DNA of 64,000 nt. Source: Acutalibacter sp. 1XD8-36 (lineage in GTDB: Bacteria; Bacillota; Clostridia; Oscillospirales; Acutalibacteraceae). A program made the position numbers and the translations under genes. The DNA is taken from positions 1 through 64,000 of the forward strand of contig NZ_QZDU01000007.1 in assembly GCF_009917525.1 (NCBI RefSeq), written 5' to 3'. The notes under the pieces are model-generated. The model saw only the letters and a program-made list of their open reading frames with translations. It did no database searches and was not told where the DNA came from. Shown piece by piece: positions 42,352-51,913 of the stretch; the first letter of the stretch is position 1; the number at the start of each line of letters is the position of its first letter.

Positions 42352-43680
42352 TTAGTAGTGGAATTTCTTTCTCTTGCCAATAAGGAACGCCAAAGTTACC
42401 ACAGCCGCCATGACCTCGGCGGCGACGATTGACAGCCAAATGCCGTCAAGCCCCCATATCAGCGGGAATATGAGCACTGCCGCAACCTGGAACACAAGGG
42501 TGCGCAGGAAGGAGATAAGCGCCGAGGTGAGGCCGTCGTTCAGGGCGGTGAAGAATGCTGAGCCGAATATTGCTATGCCGGAGAAAAGGAAGGAGAAGGA
42601 GTAAATGCCAAAGGCGCTTACGGTTATATCAAAGAGCACCGGGTCATAGCCCACGAATATAGTGGATAGAGGCCGGGCCAGCACCTCAGCCAGCCCAAGC
42701 ATTGCGGCGGAGCTTGCGAGGATAATAACCGTGCTCTTGCGGTAAAGGCTCCGAAGCTCGTCCCTGTTGTCCGCGCCGAAGTGATACCCTACCACCGGGG
42801 CCACCCCTGTGGAGTAGCCGATAAAGATAGCCATGAAAATCATGCTCACATACATGAGCACCCCATAGGCCGCAATGCCGTCCTCACCGGCGTAGCGGAT
42901 TAACTGGGCGTTATACAGCATGCTGACAATGGACATGGATATATTGCTCATAAGCTCAGAGGAGCCGTTTGTGCAGGCTTTGAGCAGGGCCCTGCCGTCA
43001 AAGGAGGTCTTGCACAGCCGCAGGCGGCTTGAGTTTCTGCGCCCGAAATAGAACAGCGGTATTATGCCGCCAAGAGCCTGGCTGATAGCCGTGGCAGAGG
43101 CCGCGCCCGCCAGGCCAAAGGGCAGGACAGCGGTAAACAGGGCGTCCAGCACCATATTCGCTACACCGGCTATCACGGTGACCATAAGGCCAAGCTGTGG
43201 CTTCTCGGCGGTGATGAAAAAGCTCTGGAACTCATACTGCAGCATCAGGGCGGGCAGGACCGGCAGGATAATGCGCCCATAGAGCACGCAGTTTTCAAGC
43301 ATTTCACCCTCGGCCCCCAGCCAAGCGGCAATGGGACGGATAAACACAAAACCTATCAGGCCAAGTACCACGCCGCACCCGGCGGTCACATACACAAAAA
43401 GCGAGAACAGCCGCTGGGCTTTATGGTTGTCCCCCTCGCCCATGGTCCGGGCAATTAGGGCGCTGCCGCCCGCGCCGAACATAAACCCGACCGTACCCAG
43501 TATCATCAGGAAGGGGAAGATAAAGTTGACGGCGGCAAAGGACGTCTTGCCCACAAAGTTGGACACAAAGAAGCCGTCTACCACTCCGTAAATTGAGGTG
43601 AATACCATCATAACCACAGAGGGCAGTGTAAAGCGGAACAGCTTTCCATATGTAAAACGGTCGGACAGTTGTATATTCAT
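42352..43680 (-). CDS. MATE-family efflux transporter under MarR control
   Basis: The 442-residue protein has the twelve-helix MATE fold: FTLPSVVMMVFTSIYGVVDGFFVS at the start and SSELMSNISMSIVSMLYNAQLI for the second half. It is a different branch from the pump at 20003 (similar to MepA/DinF-like clostridial pumps). It exports drugs or metabolites by an ion gradient. It follows the MarR-type regulator gene by 37 bases with aggagg upstream, so the two form one operon under the operators at 44173-44220. Confidence 0.92.
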   Translation of the reverse strand: MNIQLSDRFTYGKLFRFTLPSVVMMVFTSIYGVVDGFFVSNFVGKTSFAAVNFIFPFLMILGTVGFMFGAGGSALIARTMGEGDNHKAQRLFSLFVYVTAGCGVVLGLIGFVFIRPIAAWLGAEGEMLENCVLYGRIILPVLPALMLQYEFQSFFITAEKPQLGLMVTVIAGVANMVLDALFTAVLPFGLAGAASATAISQALGGIIPLFYFGRRNSSRLRLCKTSFDGRALLKACTNGSSELMSNISMSIVSMLYNAQLIRYAGEDGIAAYGVLMYVSMIFMAIFIGYSTGVAPVVGYHFGADNRDELRSLYRKSTVIILASSAAMLGLAEVLARPLSTIFVGYDPVLFDITVSAFGIYSFSFLFSGIAIFGSAFFTALNDGLTSALISFLRTLVFQVAAVLIFPLIWGLDGIWLSIVAAEVMAAVVTLAFLIGKRKKFHY

Positions 43681-43717
43681 AATTATTACCTCCTAACAAA
43701 AAACAGAAAATATACTC

Positions 43718-44155
43718 TTAAAGCTCCTTTACCTTCTCCCGCAGCGCCTCAAGATACCGGCGGGTCAGGGACAGATACAGCTCCCGCTCCTCCGGCAGCC
43801 ATTTCCCGATTATCTCGTCCTCAATGTCCATCAGCCGCAGCACCGTGCCCACACATAGCTCCCGGCCCTTTTCCGTCAGGCAGGCCCGCTTTTTCCGGCC
43901 GTCCACCGACTCCAGATAGAGCACCCCGCCGCCCTCCAGCTTCCGCAGGGCAGAGTTGACGGTCTGCTTGGGTATGCCCGAGTAGGCTATAATGTCCCTT
44001 AAGGAGCACTCGCCATCAAACAGGCAGATGGTATACAGCACGCTCATGGCGCTGTCTGTAAGGCCCAGCTTCAGCGTGGCCTCGTGATAAATGGCGTCGG
44101 TCTCGCTAATGAGCAGGTCCAGGCGCTTGGACTGCTCCCGGATAGCGTCAGACAT
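43718..44155 (-). CDS. MarR-family transcriptional regulator
   Basis: The 145-residue protein is a winged-helix regulator: LGLTDSAMSVLYTICLF, then CSLRDIIAYSGIPKQTVNSALRKLEGGGVLYLE for the recognition helix, and KKRACLTEKGREL for the wing. It should act as a dimer that represses its own gene and the MATE pump until a ligand binds. Two palindromes in its promoter fit autoregulation. The start at ATG 44155 has aaggag eight bases upstream. Confidence 0.92.
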   Translation of the reverse strand: MSDAIREQSKRLDLLISETDAIYHEATLKLGLTDSAMSVLYTICLFDGECSLRDIIAYSGIPKQTVNSALRKLEGGGVLYLESVDGRKKRACLTEKGRELCVGTVLRLMDIEDEIIGKWLPEERELYLSLTRRYLEALREKVKEL

Positions 44156-44172
44156 ACGGCTTCACTCCTTAA

Positions 44173-44229
44173 GTACGATTTCGTACACGGCACAATTTGT
44201 ATTATAGTACGTTTTCGTACATTTGTCAA
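44173..44229 (-). promoter_or_regulatory. MarR operon promoter with two operators
   Basis: On the minus strand TTGACA (44229-44224) and TATAAT (44206-44201) are 17 bases apart. The palindrome gtacgttttcgtac (44207-44220) fills the spacer, and a second copy gtacgatttcgtac (44173-44186) lies just downstream of the start of transcription. Binding would block both polymerase entry and escape. Confidence 0.88.
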
Positions 44230-44308
44230 GAGCGTTTTTGTTGCTATAGCTTACTAATCCAAAAATTTAATAACTAAAAAATTAATATGATAATTCAAAA
44301 AATCTGTA

Positions 44309-44337
44309 TTGCATGAATTACCCAACTGTGGTATAAT
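44309..44337 (+). promoter_or_regulatory. Promoter of the dCache chemoreceptor gene
   Basis: TTGCAT (44309-44314) and TATAAT (44332-44337) are 17 bases apart. Confidence 0.75.
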
Positions 44338-44386
44338 ATTTCGGAAAACGGAAAAAACCGGAATAACTGTGGAAGGAAGATGCAAA

Positions 44387-46333
44387 ATGAAGTCAATCAA
44401 ATCCAAGATACAGGCCAGTATGCTGTCGGTGGTATTAGTTGGGTCAATTTTGATTGGCATAGTAACCGCACTGCTCAATGCCCAGGGTATTGACTATACC
44501 ATGGAGAAGACCCTGGGTCCGGCCACCCATATTGCCGCCCATGCGGTGGAGTGGCAGATGGATAAGTATTGGATAGCCCTGGAGGAGGCCGCGGCCTCGG
44601 ATATATTCAGGGAGTCCGAGCCGGACGCCGAGGAGCTGGTGTCTGTGCGGAACTCACTTGCCGAGCGCAACGGATTTATCTATACCGGCAAGATAGACGC
44701 CCAGGGGATGTCCTCTACAGGTGATGACTATGGGGACCAGGAATACTTCCTGCAGTGCAAGTCCACCATGAAGCCATATATCTCGGACATTATGAACGAC
44801 GGCAGTCAGATGATTTTCCTGATGGAGGTGCCCATAATCACTGACGGACGCTTTGACGGAGTTGTGTACGGCGGCATAGATGCCGACTTCCTGTCGGAGA
44901 TTGTGGCAGACCTGGCGATGGGTGAGAGCGGCATAGCCTATGTTATGGACCAGAGGGGCAACGTCATAGGGCATAAGGACCGCGACGTGGTGGAGAAGGG
45001 CTCCAACATGATAGAGGCGGCAAAATCTGACCCCAGCGTAGCGGACGTGGCGGCTGTAAACCAGCGGATGATAAATGGCGAGTCCGGCTTCGGGGAATAT
45101 AAATTCTATGGGGACAACAAGTTTGTGGGCTTTGCCCCGGTGGAGGGCAACCAGAACTGGAGCATTGCCATCGAGGCCAGCCAGAAGGAATTTAAATCTA
45201 CACTGGACCAGAGTATCCTACTAACCATAGTGGTGGTGCTGCTGGTGATAATTGCCACCTTCCCGGTGGCGGTGAAGGTGGGGCGCTCTATCTCCGGGCC
45301 CATCCGCGCCTGTGTAGCAAGGCTTGAGGGGCTGGCGGACGGAGACCTGCAGACCCCCGCCCCGGATATAACCTCCCGGGACGAGACCGCCGAGCTGATA
45401 GAGGCTATGGACACCACCAGGGCCAGGCTTAACGACGTGGTGCAGGACGTCTCCCACCACCTGGGCAAGATGGCTGACGGTGACTTTCGGGAGGAGCCGG
45501 ACCGCACCTACTGGGGGGATTTCATCGCCATAGAGAACTCCATCAAGTCCATACATAGCGCCCTAAGGGACACTCTGGCAAGAATCAGGAGCTCCGCGGG
45601 CACCCTGGCCCAAAGCGCCGGGCAGGTAGCGGACAGCTCCCAGTCCCTTAGCCAGGGGGCTACAGAGCAGGCCAGCGCCGTGCAAGAGCTCTCAGCTACG
45701 GCGGCGGATATCTCTGAAAATGCCAAGCGGACCCTTGCCGCGGCTGAGGAGGCCGGGGACTTTGTGAACCAGGCCGGGGCCCAGCTCAATGTCAGCATAG
45801 GCTATGTAAATGAGCTCAATTCCGCAACTGAGGCCATGCGCAGGTCCTCTGAGGAAATAAGCAAGATTATCGAGACCATTGAGAATATCGCCTTCCAGAC
45901 AAATATCCTGGCGCTGAACGCCTCTGTGGAGGCTGCCAGGGCGGGCACGGCAGGAAAGGGTTTTGCAGTTGTAGCGGACGAGGTGCGCAGCCTGGCCTCA
46001 AGGTCTGACGAAGCTGCCAAGGCCACAAAGGACCTGATAAGCAACTCCATTGAGGCTATTTCAGAGGGAGGCCGCATTGTGGATAAAGTTACGGACTCCC
46101 TGGATAAGACCGGCGTCCTTGCCGGAAACGTGACCGTGAAGATGAACAGCATGGTGGAGGAGGTTGAGGGCCAGACCGACGCCATCACCCAGGTCACAGA
46201 TGGAATCGAGCAGATTTCAAATGTGGTGCAGAACACCTCCGTAACCTCAGAGGAGAGCGCCATGACCTCCCAGGCCCTGTCCGAGCAGTCCCGCCTGATG
46301 AACGAGCTTGTCAGCCGCTTCCGGCTGGAGTGA
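44387..46333 (+). CDS. Methyl-accepting chemotaxis protein with dCache sensor
   Basis: The 648-residue receptor has TM1 (residues ~8-30), an outside double-Cache domain (~35-275) with [35 protein letters not shown] and [21 protein letters not shown]2 ([20 protein letters not shown]), HAMP and a signalling domain with [23 protein letters not shown]. dCache domains bind amino acids, carboxylates or other small ligands. ATG 44387 follows ggaagga; the frame is open 26 codons further up through the promoter. It is a single-gene unit with its own promoter and terminator. Confidence 0.92.
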   Translation: MKSIKSKIQASMLSVVLVGSILIGIVTALLNAQGIDYTMEKTLGPATHIAAHAVEWQMDKYWIALEEAAASDIFRESEPDAEELVSVRNSLAERNGFIYTGKIDAQGMSSTGDDYGDQEYFLQCKSTMKPYISDIMNDGSQMIFLMEVPIITDGRFDGVVYGGIDADFLSEIVADLAMGESGIAYVMDQRGNVIGHKDRDVVEKGSNMIEAAKSDPSVADVAAVNQRMINGESGFGEYKFYGDNKFVGFAPVEGNQNWSIAIEASQKEFKSTLDQSILLTIVVVLLVIIATFPVAVKVGRSISGPIRACVARLEGLADGDLQTPAPDITSRDETAELIEAMDTTRARLNDVVQDVSHHLGKMADGDFREEPDRTYWGDFIAIENSIKSIHSALRDTLARIRSSAGTLAQSAGQVADSSQSLSQGATEQASAVQELSATAADISENAKRTLAAAEEAGDFVNQAGAQLNVSIGYVNELNSATEAMRRSSEEISKIIETIENIAFQTNILALNASVEAARAGTAGKGFAVVADEVRSLASRSDEAAKATKDLISNSIEAISEGGRIVDKVTDSLDKTGVLAGNVTVKMNSMVEEVEGQTDAITQVTDGIEQISNVVQNTSVTSEESAMTSQALSEQSRLMNELVSRFRLE

Positions 46334-46346
46334 GCAGCATAAATAA

Positions 46347-46392
46347 CATAAGCAAGAGGACCCGGCAACTCGGCCGGGTCCTCTTGCTTATG
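46347..46392. terminator. Bidirectional terminator with 19-bp stem
   Basis: Perfect stem cataagcaagaggacccgg/ccgggtcctcttgcttatg (46347-46365, 46374-46392) between the chemoreceptor and the convergent kinase gene. Confidence 0.88.
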
Positions 46393-46399
46393 TGTTGGC

Positions 46400-48955
46400 T
46401 CATCTCAAATATTTCTTCAGCTTCCGGGCAACAGCCTGTATGTCTATGGGCTTTGCCAAATGGTCGTTCATCCCGCACTCAAGGCACCTTTGGATATCCT
46501 CTGAAAATGCATCGGCAGTCATGGCGATAATCGGTAACACGGTGTCCCCACGCTCCAGCCCGCGGATAGTGGCGGTGGCCTCGTAGCCGTCCATAACCGG
46601 CATTCGTACATCCATAATGATTGCGTCATAATACCCCACAGGGGATTTTTCAAACTTCTCAACGCAGATTTGACCGTTTTCCGCCCAATCCAGTTCCATC
46701 TCCAGCACTGAGAGCAGCTCGCTTGCAACCTCCCAGTTCAGCTCGTTATCCTCAGCCAGCAGGATATGCTTGCCGCGCAGCACCCGGTCGCCCTTATTTT
46801 TGGCGTGGACATTTTCCCTGGAGCTATCACCTGAGTAGGGCTTCAAAGCGTCTGTCAGGGTGGATTTGAACAGCGGCTTTGAGACGAATCCGGAGATACC
46901 GGCCTCCCTGGCTTTCTCTTCCATCCCGCTGTAATCGCAGGCCGACAGCAGTATATCTGGGCAGTCCTCCCCAAGGCCGGAGCGTATAGACCGGGCGGCC
47001 TCAATACCGTTCGTGCCCTGAAGCTCCCAGCCAAGAAGTATAAGCTGATATCCGCCGTTTAACTTACCGGCCTGCTCAACAGCCTGCTGCGGGCTTGAGC
47101 ACCAGTCGGCGCTAAGCCCCATGGATTCAAGGGCCTTAACAGTATTTGTACACAGCCTCTGGTCGCTGTCTACCACCAGTATGCTCCAGCCGGGAAGCCC
47201 GGCGGCGCTCTCAGGTTCCTCGGCCTTTGCCAGGTCGAGGATTACATGAAATTTACTCCCCATGCCCTGTTCACTGCTCACAGAGATGGAGCCGCCCATG
47301 TTGTCTACAATACACTTGGTAATTGTCATCCCAAGGCCAGAGCCTTCAGTCTTCTGCACCCGGGCGTTATCCTCCCGGCTGAAAGACTCGAATATCACCT
47401 TCTGATACTCCTTAGACATGCCTATGCCAGTATCGCTCACCAGGAAATGGGTGCGCACACATGATGTGTCCTCAGGCAGCTCCTCCTGATAGACTGTCAC
47501 GTCGACCGAGCCATTATCCGGGGTAAATTTCACGGCGTTGCCTAAAAGGTTTATAAGCACCTGGTTTAGCCTAACACTGTCGCAGCAGACATTTTCCGAG
47601 AGGATATCGTAGGCGGCGGCGTTAAACCGCTGATTTTTCGCCTTTGCCTGTGGCATGATGATATTGACAATGCTGTCCATCACTTCCCTTAAAGATATGG
47701 GCTCGATATTCAGCGCCATTTTACCGCTCTCTATCTTTGAGATATCCAGCACGTCGTTGATAAGCCCAAGGAGATGATTGCTGGACAGGGATATCTTTTG
47801 CAGGTAATTCCTGACCTGCTCCGGGTTGCCGGCATTGTTCGTGGCAAGGGCGGTCATGCCGATGATGGCGTTCATTGGGGTGCGAATATCGTGGCTCATA
47901 CTGGAGAGAAATTCCTGTTTGGCAGCATTGGCCTGTTCCGCTTCCCGTCTGGCCGCGTCCATCTCAATGTTCATACGCTTCAGCTCGGCCACCTGGCTTC
48001 TGAACAATCTGAAATACCGGAAGAATATATAGAGCAGCATGACAATGACCGCGAAGGATGAGATATAGACGATGGTAAGCCAGTTGGTGCCCATGCCTGA
48101 AATCTCGTGGTCCAGCATATCGAAGGGGAGGACCGTCACCAGATACCAGTCGCAATAGGGGAGGCTGGTACAGTAAAGGTGCCGGCGGGAGCCGCCGCTT
48201 TGGATTATCAGGGAATAGTCGTCGTCCGTGCTCATGGCTTCCTTCAGCTGCTCAATATATGGGGCGGAGTCCAGCTCCTCGTCGCCGAAAATGTCGGAAA
48301 GCCTGTCGAAATAATTCGTATGCCCGCCGTCGTCGCCTCTGACCACGTAGTTGCCGTCCTTGCAGATAACAAAGGAATAGCTCAGCGAACGGTTTGAATC
48401 CAGAAAAAGGACCTCGCCCATATATTGAGTAGAAAGCCCCACCACCATAGACAGGCTGTTTTTACCGCTTGACATAGGGTATTCACAGGGCACGCTGAAC
48501 AGAATCACACCCTCGCCGCTGCTGTCAGTGGCGGGAGCCACCTTGCGCTCGCCGTTTACTATGCTGTCTAAAAACAGCTCCGGGTGGTTCAGAGCTACAG
48601 GGTCGCCGTAAATCATTTCAATCTCGCCGTCGGAGGAATACAGGGCGGCGCACATGAAATGCCGCGCTATCGCGCCGTATTCAATATCCTCCTTTGAGCC
48701 ATAGCCCGAGCTTCCGTCACCTGTAGCTATGTGGGCTATGGATTCAGCCATTGTAAGCCTGAGCTCAATTACAGTCTTGAAGTGCAGGGATATCTGCTCG
48801 TTCATGCCCTCCATATAAGAGGTGCCGATATCTATAACTGTGTTTTCACTCATATTGTGAATGTATATCCCCATAAAGGAAAACACGAAAACAGTCAGAC
48901 AAATCATTACCGCTATGCTAACTTTGAAGGAATGCGGTAAAGCGTTGATTTTCAT
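46400..48955 (-). CDS. Hybrid sensor histidine kinase with two receiver domains
   Basis: The 851-residue protein has TM1 (residues 11-32), a ~255-residue outside sensor domain of Cache-like aspect, TM2 (~291-314), HisKA with FLSSMSHDIRTPMN (H355), HATPase with NLLGNAVKFT, DTGIGM and GSGLGMTI, and two receivers. The first (~590-705, ILVVDSDQR) has LILLGWELQG, where glycine replaces the acceptor aspartate, so it cannot be phosphorylated there. The second (from ~730) is intact, with IIMDVRMPVMDG and HLAKP. It has no linked response regulator. It follows the GAF-PAS kinase gene by 61 bases in the same direction. Confidence 0.9.
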   Translation of the reverse strand: MKINALPHSFKVSIAVMICLTVFVFSFMGIYIHNMSENTVIDIGTSYMEGMNEQISLHFKTVIELRLTMAESIAHIATGDGSSGYGSKEDIEYGAIARHFMCAALYSSDGEIEMIYGDPVALNHPELFLDSIVNGERKVAPATDSSGEGVILFSVPCEYPMSSGKNSLSMVVGLSTQYMGEVLFLDSNRSLSYSFVICKDGNYVVRGDDGGHTNYFDRLSDIFGDEELDSAPYIEQLKEAMSTDDDYSLIIQSGGSRRHLYCTSLPYCDWYLVTVLPFDMLDHEISGMGTNWLTIVYISSFAVIVMLLYIFFRYFRLFRSQVAELKRMNIEMDAARREAEQANAAKQEFLSSMSHDIRTPMNAIIGMTALATNNAGNPEQVRNYLQKISLSSNHLLGLINDVLDISKIESGKMALNIEPISLREVMDSIVNIIMPQAKAKNQRFNAAAYDILSENVCCDSVRLNQVLINLLGNAVKFTPDNGSVDVTVYQEELPEDTSCVRTHFLVSDTGIGMSKEYQKVIFESFSREDNARVQKTEGSGLGMTITKCIVDNMGGSISVSSEQGMGSKFHVILDLAKAEEPESAAGLPGWSILVVDSDQRLCTNTVKALESMGLSADWCSSPQQAVEQAGKLNGGYQLILLGWELQGTNGIEAARSIRSGLGEDCPDILLSACDYSGMEEKAREAGISGFVSKPLFKSTLTDALKPYSGDSSRENVHAKNKGDRVLRGKHILLAEDNELNWEVASELLSVLEMELDWAENGQICVEKFEKSPVGYYDAIIMDVRMPVMDGYEATATIRGLERGDTVLPIIAMTADAFSEDIQRCLECGMNDHLAKPIDIQAVARKLKKYLR

Positions 48956-49016
48956 AGTTCTTCCCTTTCTATAGCTTTGTATTCCAAAGGCCCCAATTAC
49001 GGGACGTTCTGGGCTT

Positions 49017-51593
49017 TCAGCCCTTCAAACGGCTCATGGCCTGGAACATCTTGCGCATGTCCACAGGCTTTGCCAAATGCTCATTCATTCCCGCGTCCTT
49101 TGCCATGACGATATCCTCTTCAAAGGCATTTGCGGACAGGGCGATTATTGGTACGGTGCCCGCGTCCGCACGGTTCAGCCCGCGGATGACCCGGGTGGCC
49201 TCATAGCCGCTCATAACCGGCATCATCAAATCCATAAGTATGCAGTCGAAGGCTCCCGGCTCAGCGGCGGCAAAGGTGTCGACGGCGGCCTTGCCGTCAT
49301 TGGCGGTCACCACCTGGGCCCCGGCCTCCCGGAGGATGTACTCAACAATCTCACAGTTAATCTCGTTGTCCTCCACTAGCAGCACCCGCATTCCGGCAAC
49401 GCTGCCGGAGCTTATATCCTCGTACTTGGGCTGGCCGCTCCAGGCCTCGTCCACCCGGATTGGCAGGGTAATCTTCACTACGCTGCCCTCGCCAAGCCTG
49501 CTGCCTATCTCCACAGACCCCTTCATCTGGTCCACAAGCTTCTTTACAATGGACATGCCAAGCCCCACGCCGTTATAGTCTGTCCTGGCGTCCTGGTGCT
49601 CCTGGGTGAAGGGCTCAAAAATATGGGGCTTAAAGTCCTCTCCAATGCCGATTCCCGTATCCTCCACCGTAAAGAGGCAGCGGGCGGCGCCGTCATTAAA
49701 GGAGGTCTCCTCCGCCCGGACAAATACGGAGCCGTTGGGACGGTTGTATTTGAGGGCGTTGTCGATGACATTCATGAGTATCTGCTTTAAGTGCAGGGAA
49801 TTTCCTATGACCCTGTTATGGCGAAGGCCGGACTGGTCCAGCTTCAGGCATACACCCCGCTCGCTTGCCTGAGGAGAGAGGATAGTGATACAGTCCTCAA
49901 GGGTATCGTGAAGGTCGAAGGGCTCCTCCACCTTTGCCGGGCGCCCTGTATCCAGCTTGCTCACCTGCAGGACGTCGTTTACCAAGGACAGCAGGTGCTC
50001 TGTGGACACGCGTATTTTCCTGCGGCACTCCTCACGCTGCTCCGTGCTGACGCGGCCCCCTTCAAGGATAGCCAGCATTCCAAGTATTCCGTTGATGGGC
50101 GTGCGCAGGTCGTGGGACATATGGGAGAGGAATTCGCTTTTTGCGGAGTTTGCCTGGCGCACCCGCTCCAGAAGCTCCATTATTGACTGCTCCTGCTTCC
50201 TTCTTGTCACCATGGTCTCAGTGATGTCCTGGTGGTAGCCGTTCAGACAGACGCCGGACTTCTGGAAGGTGCTGTCCGGCACGCCGCCGCAGCGGACGTA
50301 GATTTTCCCAAGGGACGGATGGTTCCAGGGGTATATCACCTCGGAGCGCCCTGTGTCCAGAATCTCCTGCACAGCCTCCTGGACCATCTCAACGTAGTCC
50401 GGCTCGATATGCTCAAACCAGTGACTATAGCAGTCCTCAGGCCCTATGTCCTCGGACACGTCCAAGAGTATGCGCATGGTACGGTCGGCATACATCCTTG
50501 GCTTGCAGCCGTTCTCAAGCTCAATGGTCCAGGTGCCCATCCGGGCCCCCTCCAAAACATCCTCAAGGCTGCGCCGGGCCTCAAGCCTGTATTTCTCCTC
50601 CTGCTCCACCACGGCGTTTACATCCCGTAGGGCAAAAATGGCGCAGTTCTCCCCGCTGGTCTCCTCGGTAGCGGAAAAATGCATTTCAAGGTGCTTGAGC
50701 CCGAAGGAGCTGCCCTTCGCCTGATACCGTACAGAGAGCTTTTTCTCGGCCCTGAGCTGGGCCAGCACATATTCCTTTTTTGTGGCGGCAAGCAACCTCT
50801 CCTGGTCGGCGGGGGCCACGTGCTGTGATATGTACCGCTCCATTGCCGCCTGATAGCCGTCTTTGAAGCTGGCGGCCCAGTCTATCTCCCAGCGGCTGCT
50901 GCTGCGGTAGACCTCGCAATCGCCTGTGTCAAAATTTACTTGATAAATACAGAGGTAGTCCACACTGAGGGCGTGGAGCACATTATAGCTGCGCTTCTGA
51001 AGCTCCCTGAACAGGTTGCGGCGCTTCAGGGAGGACACGATAAAGTATGCCGCGGTCTGGAGCATATTCGACGCATATTCCAGGGACTTCACAGGGGGAT
51101 TGTCCACGCCGTAGAAGCCGATAATTTTTTTGTCGTCGTAAAGAGGGACCACCACAAGGGAATGTATACCCTGCCGCTTCAGATTTGCATATTGAAGGGG
51201 CTCCGTTTCCCGGATATCCTCCAAATGCTCGATAACAATATGGTTGCCAATGCGGAAATTGCGGTACCAGCTGGCGCATATTTCCGGGGGAAGATTCTGA
51301 AGATTTTCCTTTTCCGGAGCAACACCTTCGGCGGCCCATTCATAGGTGTTGTCGTCACAGCCGGACTCGTTCTGTTCAAATATATAGGTGCGCTCTCCGT
51401 TCAGCGCCTTCCCCAGGCGCTCCAACAGCACCTCCAGGGACTGGTCCGGGGTCTCCTCCAACAGAGCTACGCGAAGGCCCTCATTGAGAACAGCCTCAAG
51501 GTTCTGAACATTCTGCATACCGCTGTGCTGCTCACTGGCACAGGGCTCCTTTGATTTCCCGCAAAGCTCCAAAACTCCCCCTGAATTGTCCAT
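49017..51593 (-). CDS. Cytosolic GAF/PAS hybrid histidine kinase
   Basis: The 858-residue protein has no membrane helices. A GAF domain (~40-190, with YVPLYDDKKIIGFYGVDNPP-like VVPLYDDKKIIGFYGVD) is followed by two PAS-like regions (~200-325 and ~340-460), HisKA with EFLSHMSHDLRTPING (H494), HATPase with NVIDNALKYN, DTGIGI and GVGLGMSI, and a receiver with LLVEDNEINCEI, ILMDLMMPVMSG and HLAKP. It senses a cytosolic ligand or redox state. The start is uncertain: ATG 51593 has ggagg eight bases upstream, and in-frame ATGs at 51599 and 51608 lie too near. It heads the two-kinase run. Confidence 0.9.
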   Translation of the reverse strand: MDNSGGVLELCGKSKEPCASEQHSGMQNVQNLEAVLNEGLRVALLEETPDQSLEVLLERLGKALNGERTYIFEQNESGCDDNTYEWAAEGVAPEKENLQNLPPEICASWYRNFRIGNHIVIEHLEDIRETEPLQYANLKRQGIHSLVVVPLYDDKKIIGFYGVDNPPVKSLEYASNMLQTAAYFIVSSLKRRNLFRELQKRSYNVLHALSVDYLCIYQVNFDTGDCEVYRSSSRWEIDWAASFKDGYQAAMERYISQHVAPADQERLLAATKKEYVLAQLRAEKKLSVRYQAKGSSFGLKHLEMHFSATEETSGENCAIFALRDVNAVVEQEEKYRLEARRSLEDVLEGARMGTWTIELENGCKPRMYADRTMRILLDVSEDIGPEDCYSHWFEHIEPDYVEMVQEAVQEILDTGRSEVIYPWNHPSLGKIYVRCGGVPDSTFQKSGVCLNGYHQDITETMVTRRKQEQSIMELLERVRQANSAKSEFLSHMSHDLRTPINGILGMLAILEGGRVSTEQREECRRKIRVSTEHLLSLVNDVLQVSKLDTGRPAKVEEPFDLHDTLEDCITILSPQASERGVCLKLDQSGLRHNRVIGNSLHLKQILMNVIDNALKYNRPNGSVFVRAEETSFNDGAARCLFTVEDTGIGIGEDFKPHIFEPFTQEHQDARTDYNGVGLGMSIVKKLVDQMKGSVEIGSRLGEGSVVKITLPIRVDEAWSGQPKYEDISSGSVAGMRVLLVEDNEINCEIVEYILREAGAQVVTANDGKAAVDTFAAAEPGAFDCILMDLMMPVMSGYEATRVIRGLNRADAGTVPIIALSANAFEEDIVMAKDAGMNEHLAKPVDMRKMFQAMSRLKG

Positions 51594-51745
51594 ACGCATG
51601 TCCTCCATTCATAACGCTTCATGCCGTAAATACCACAGCAAATTCCAGCACGGAAGAGTTCCTTGCTGGAAAGCACTGTTTATATATCTTGAGCTTAATT
51701 AATTCCTTTTCGCGGTTTAGCCGTAAATTCCAAAAAATCAATATA

Positions 51746-51774
51746 ATAATACCACGTGATGAGGGTCCTGTCAA
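51746..51774 (-). promoter_or_regulatory. Promoter of the two-kinase run
   Basis: On the minus strand TTGACA (51774-51769) and TATTAT (51751-51746) are 17 bases apart. The leader of about 150 nt contains the inverted repeat ttccagca/tgctggaa, and gccgtaaat occurs twice (51624 and 51720). No known riboswitch was recognised. Confidence 0.7.
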
Positions 51775-51850
51775 TGATAAAAAGGGAGAAACTTACAATT
51801 AGCAGACTGCGGAAAAGCTATATCATTTTTTCACCCCACCCCCAATATGC

Positions 51851-51879
51851 TTGACAGCTATACCGATTTCTGCTATGCT
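51851..51879 (+). promoter_or_regulatory. Promoter of the LysR-hydrolase gene
   Basis: TTGACA (51851-51856) and TATGCT (51874-51879) are 17 bases apart, about 35 bases before the start codon. Confidence 0.72.
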
Positions 51880-51913
51880 GTAGGCAGTAATTTCAACAGG
51901 AGGCAGGCAGATT

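Noticed and set aside
51594-51740. Possible riboswitch in the kinase leader
   Set aside because: Only a single inverted repeat and a repeated nonamer were found; no c-di-GMP, SAM or other aptamer core could be matched.
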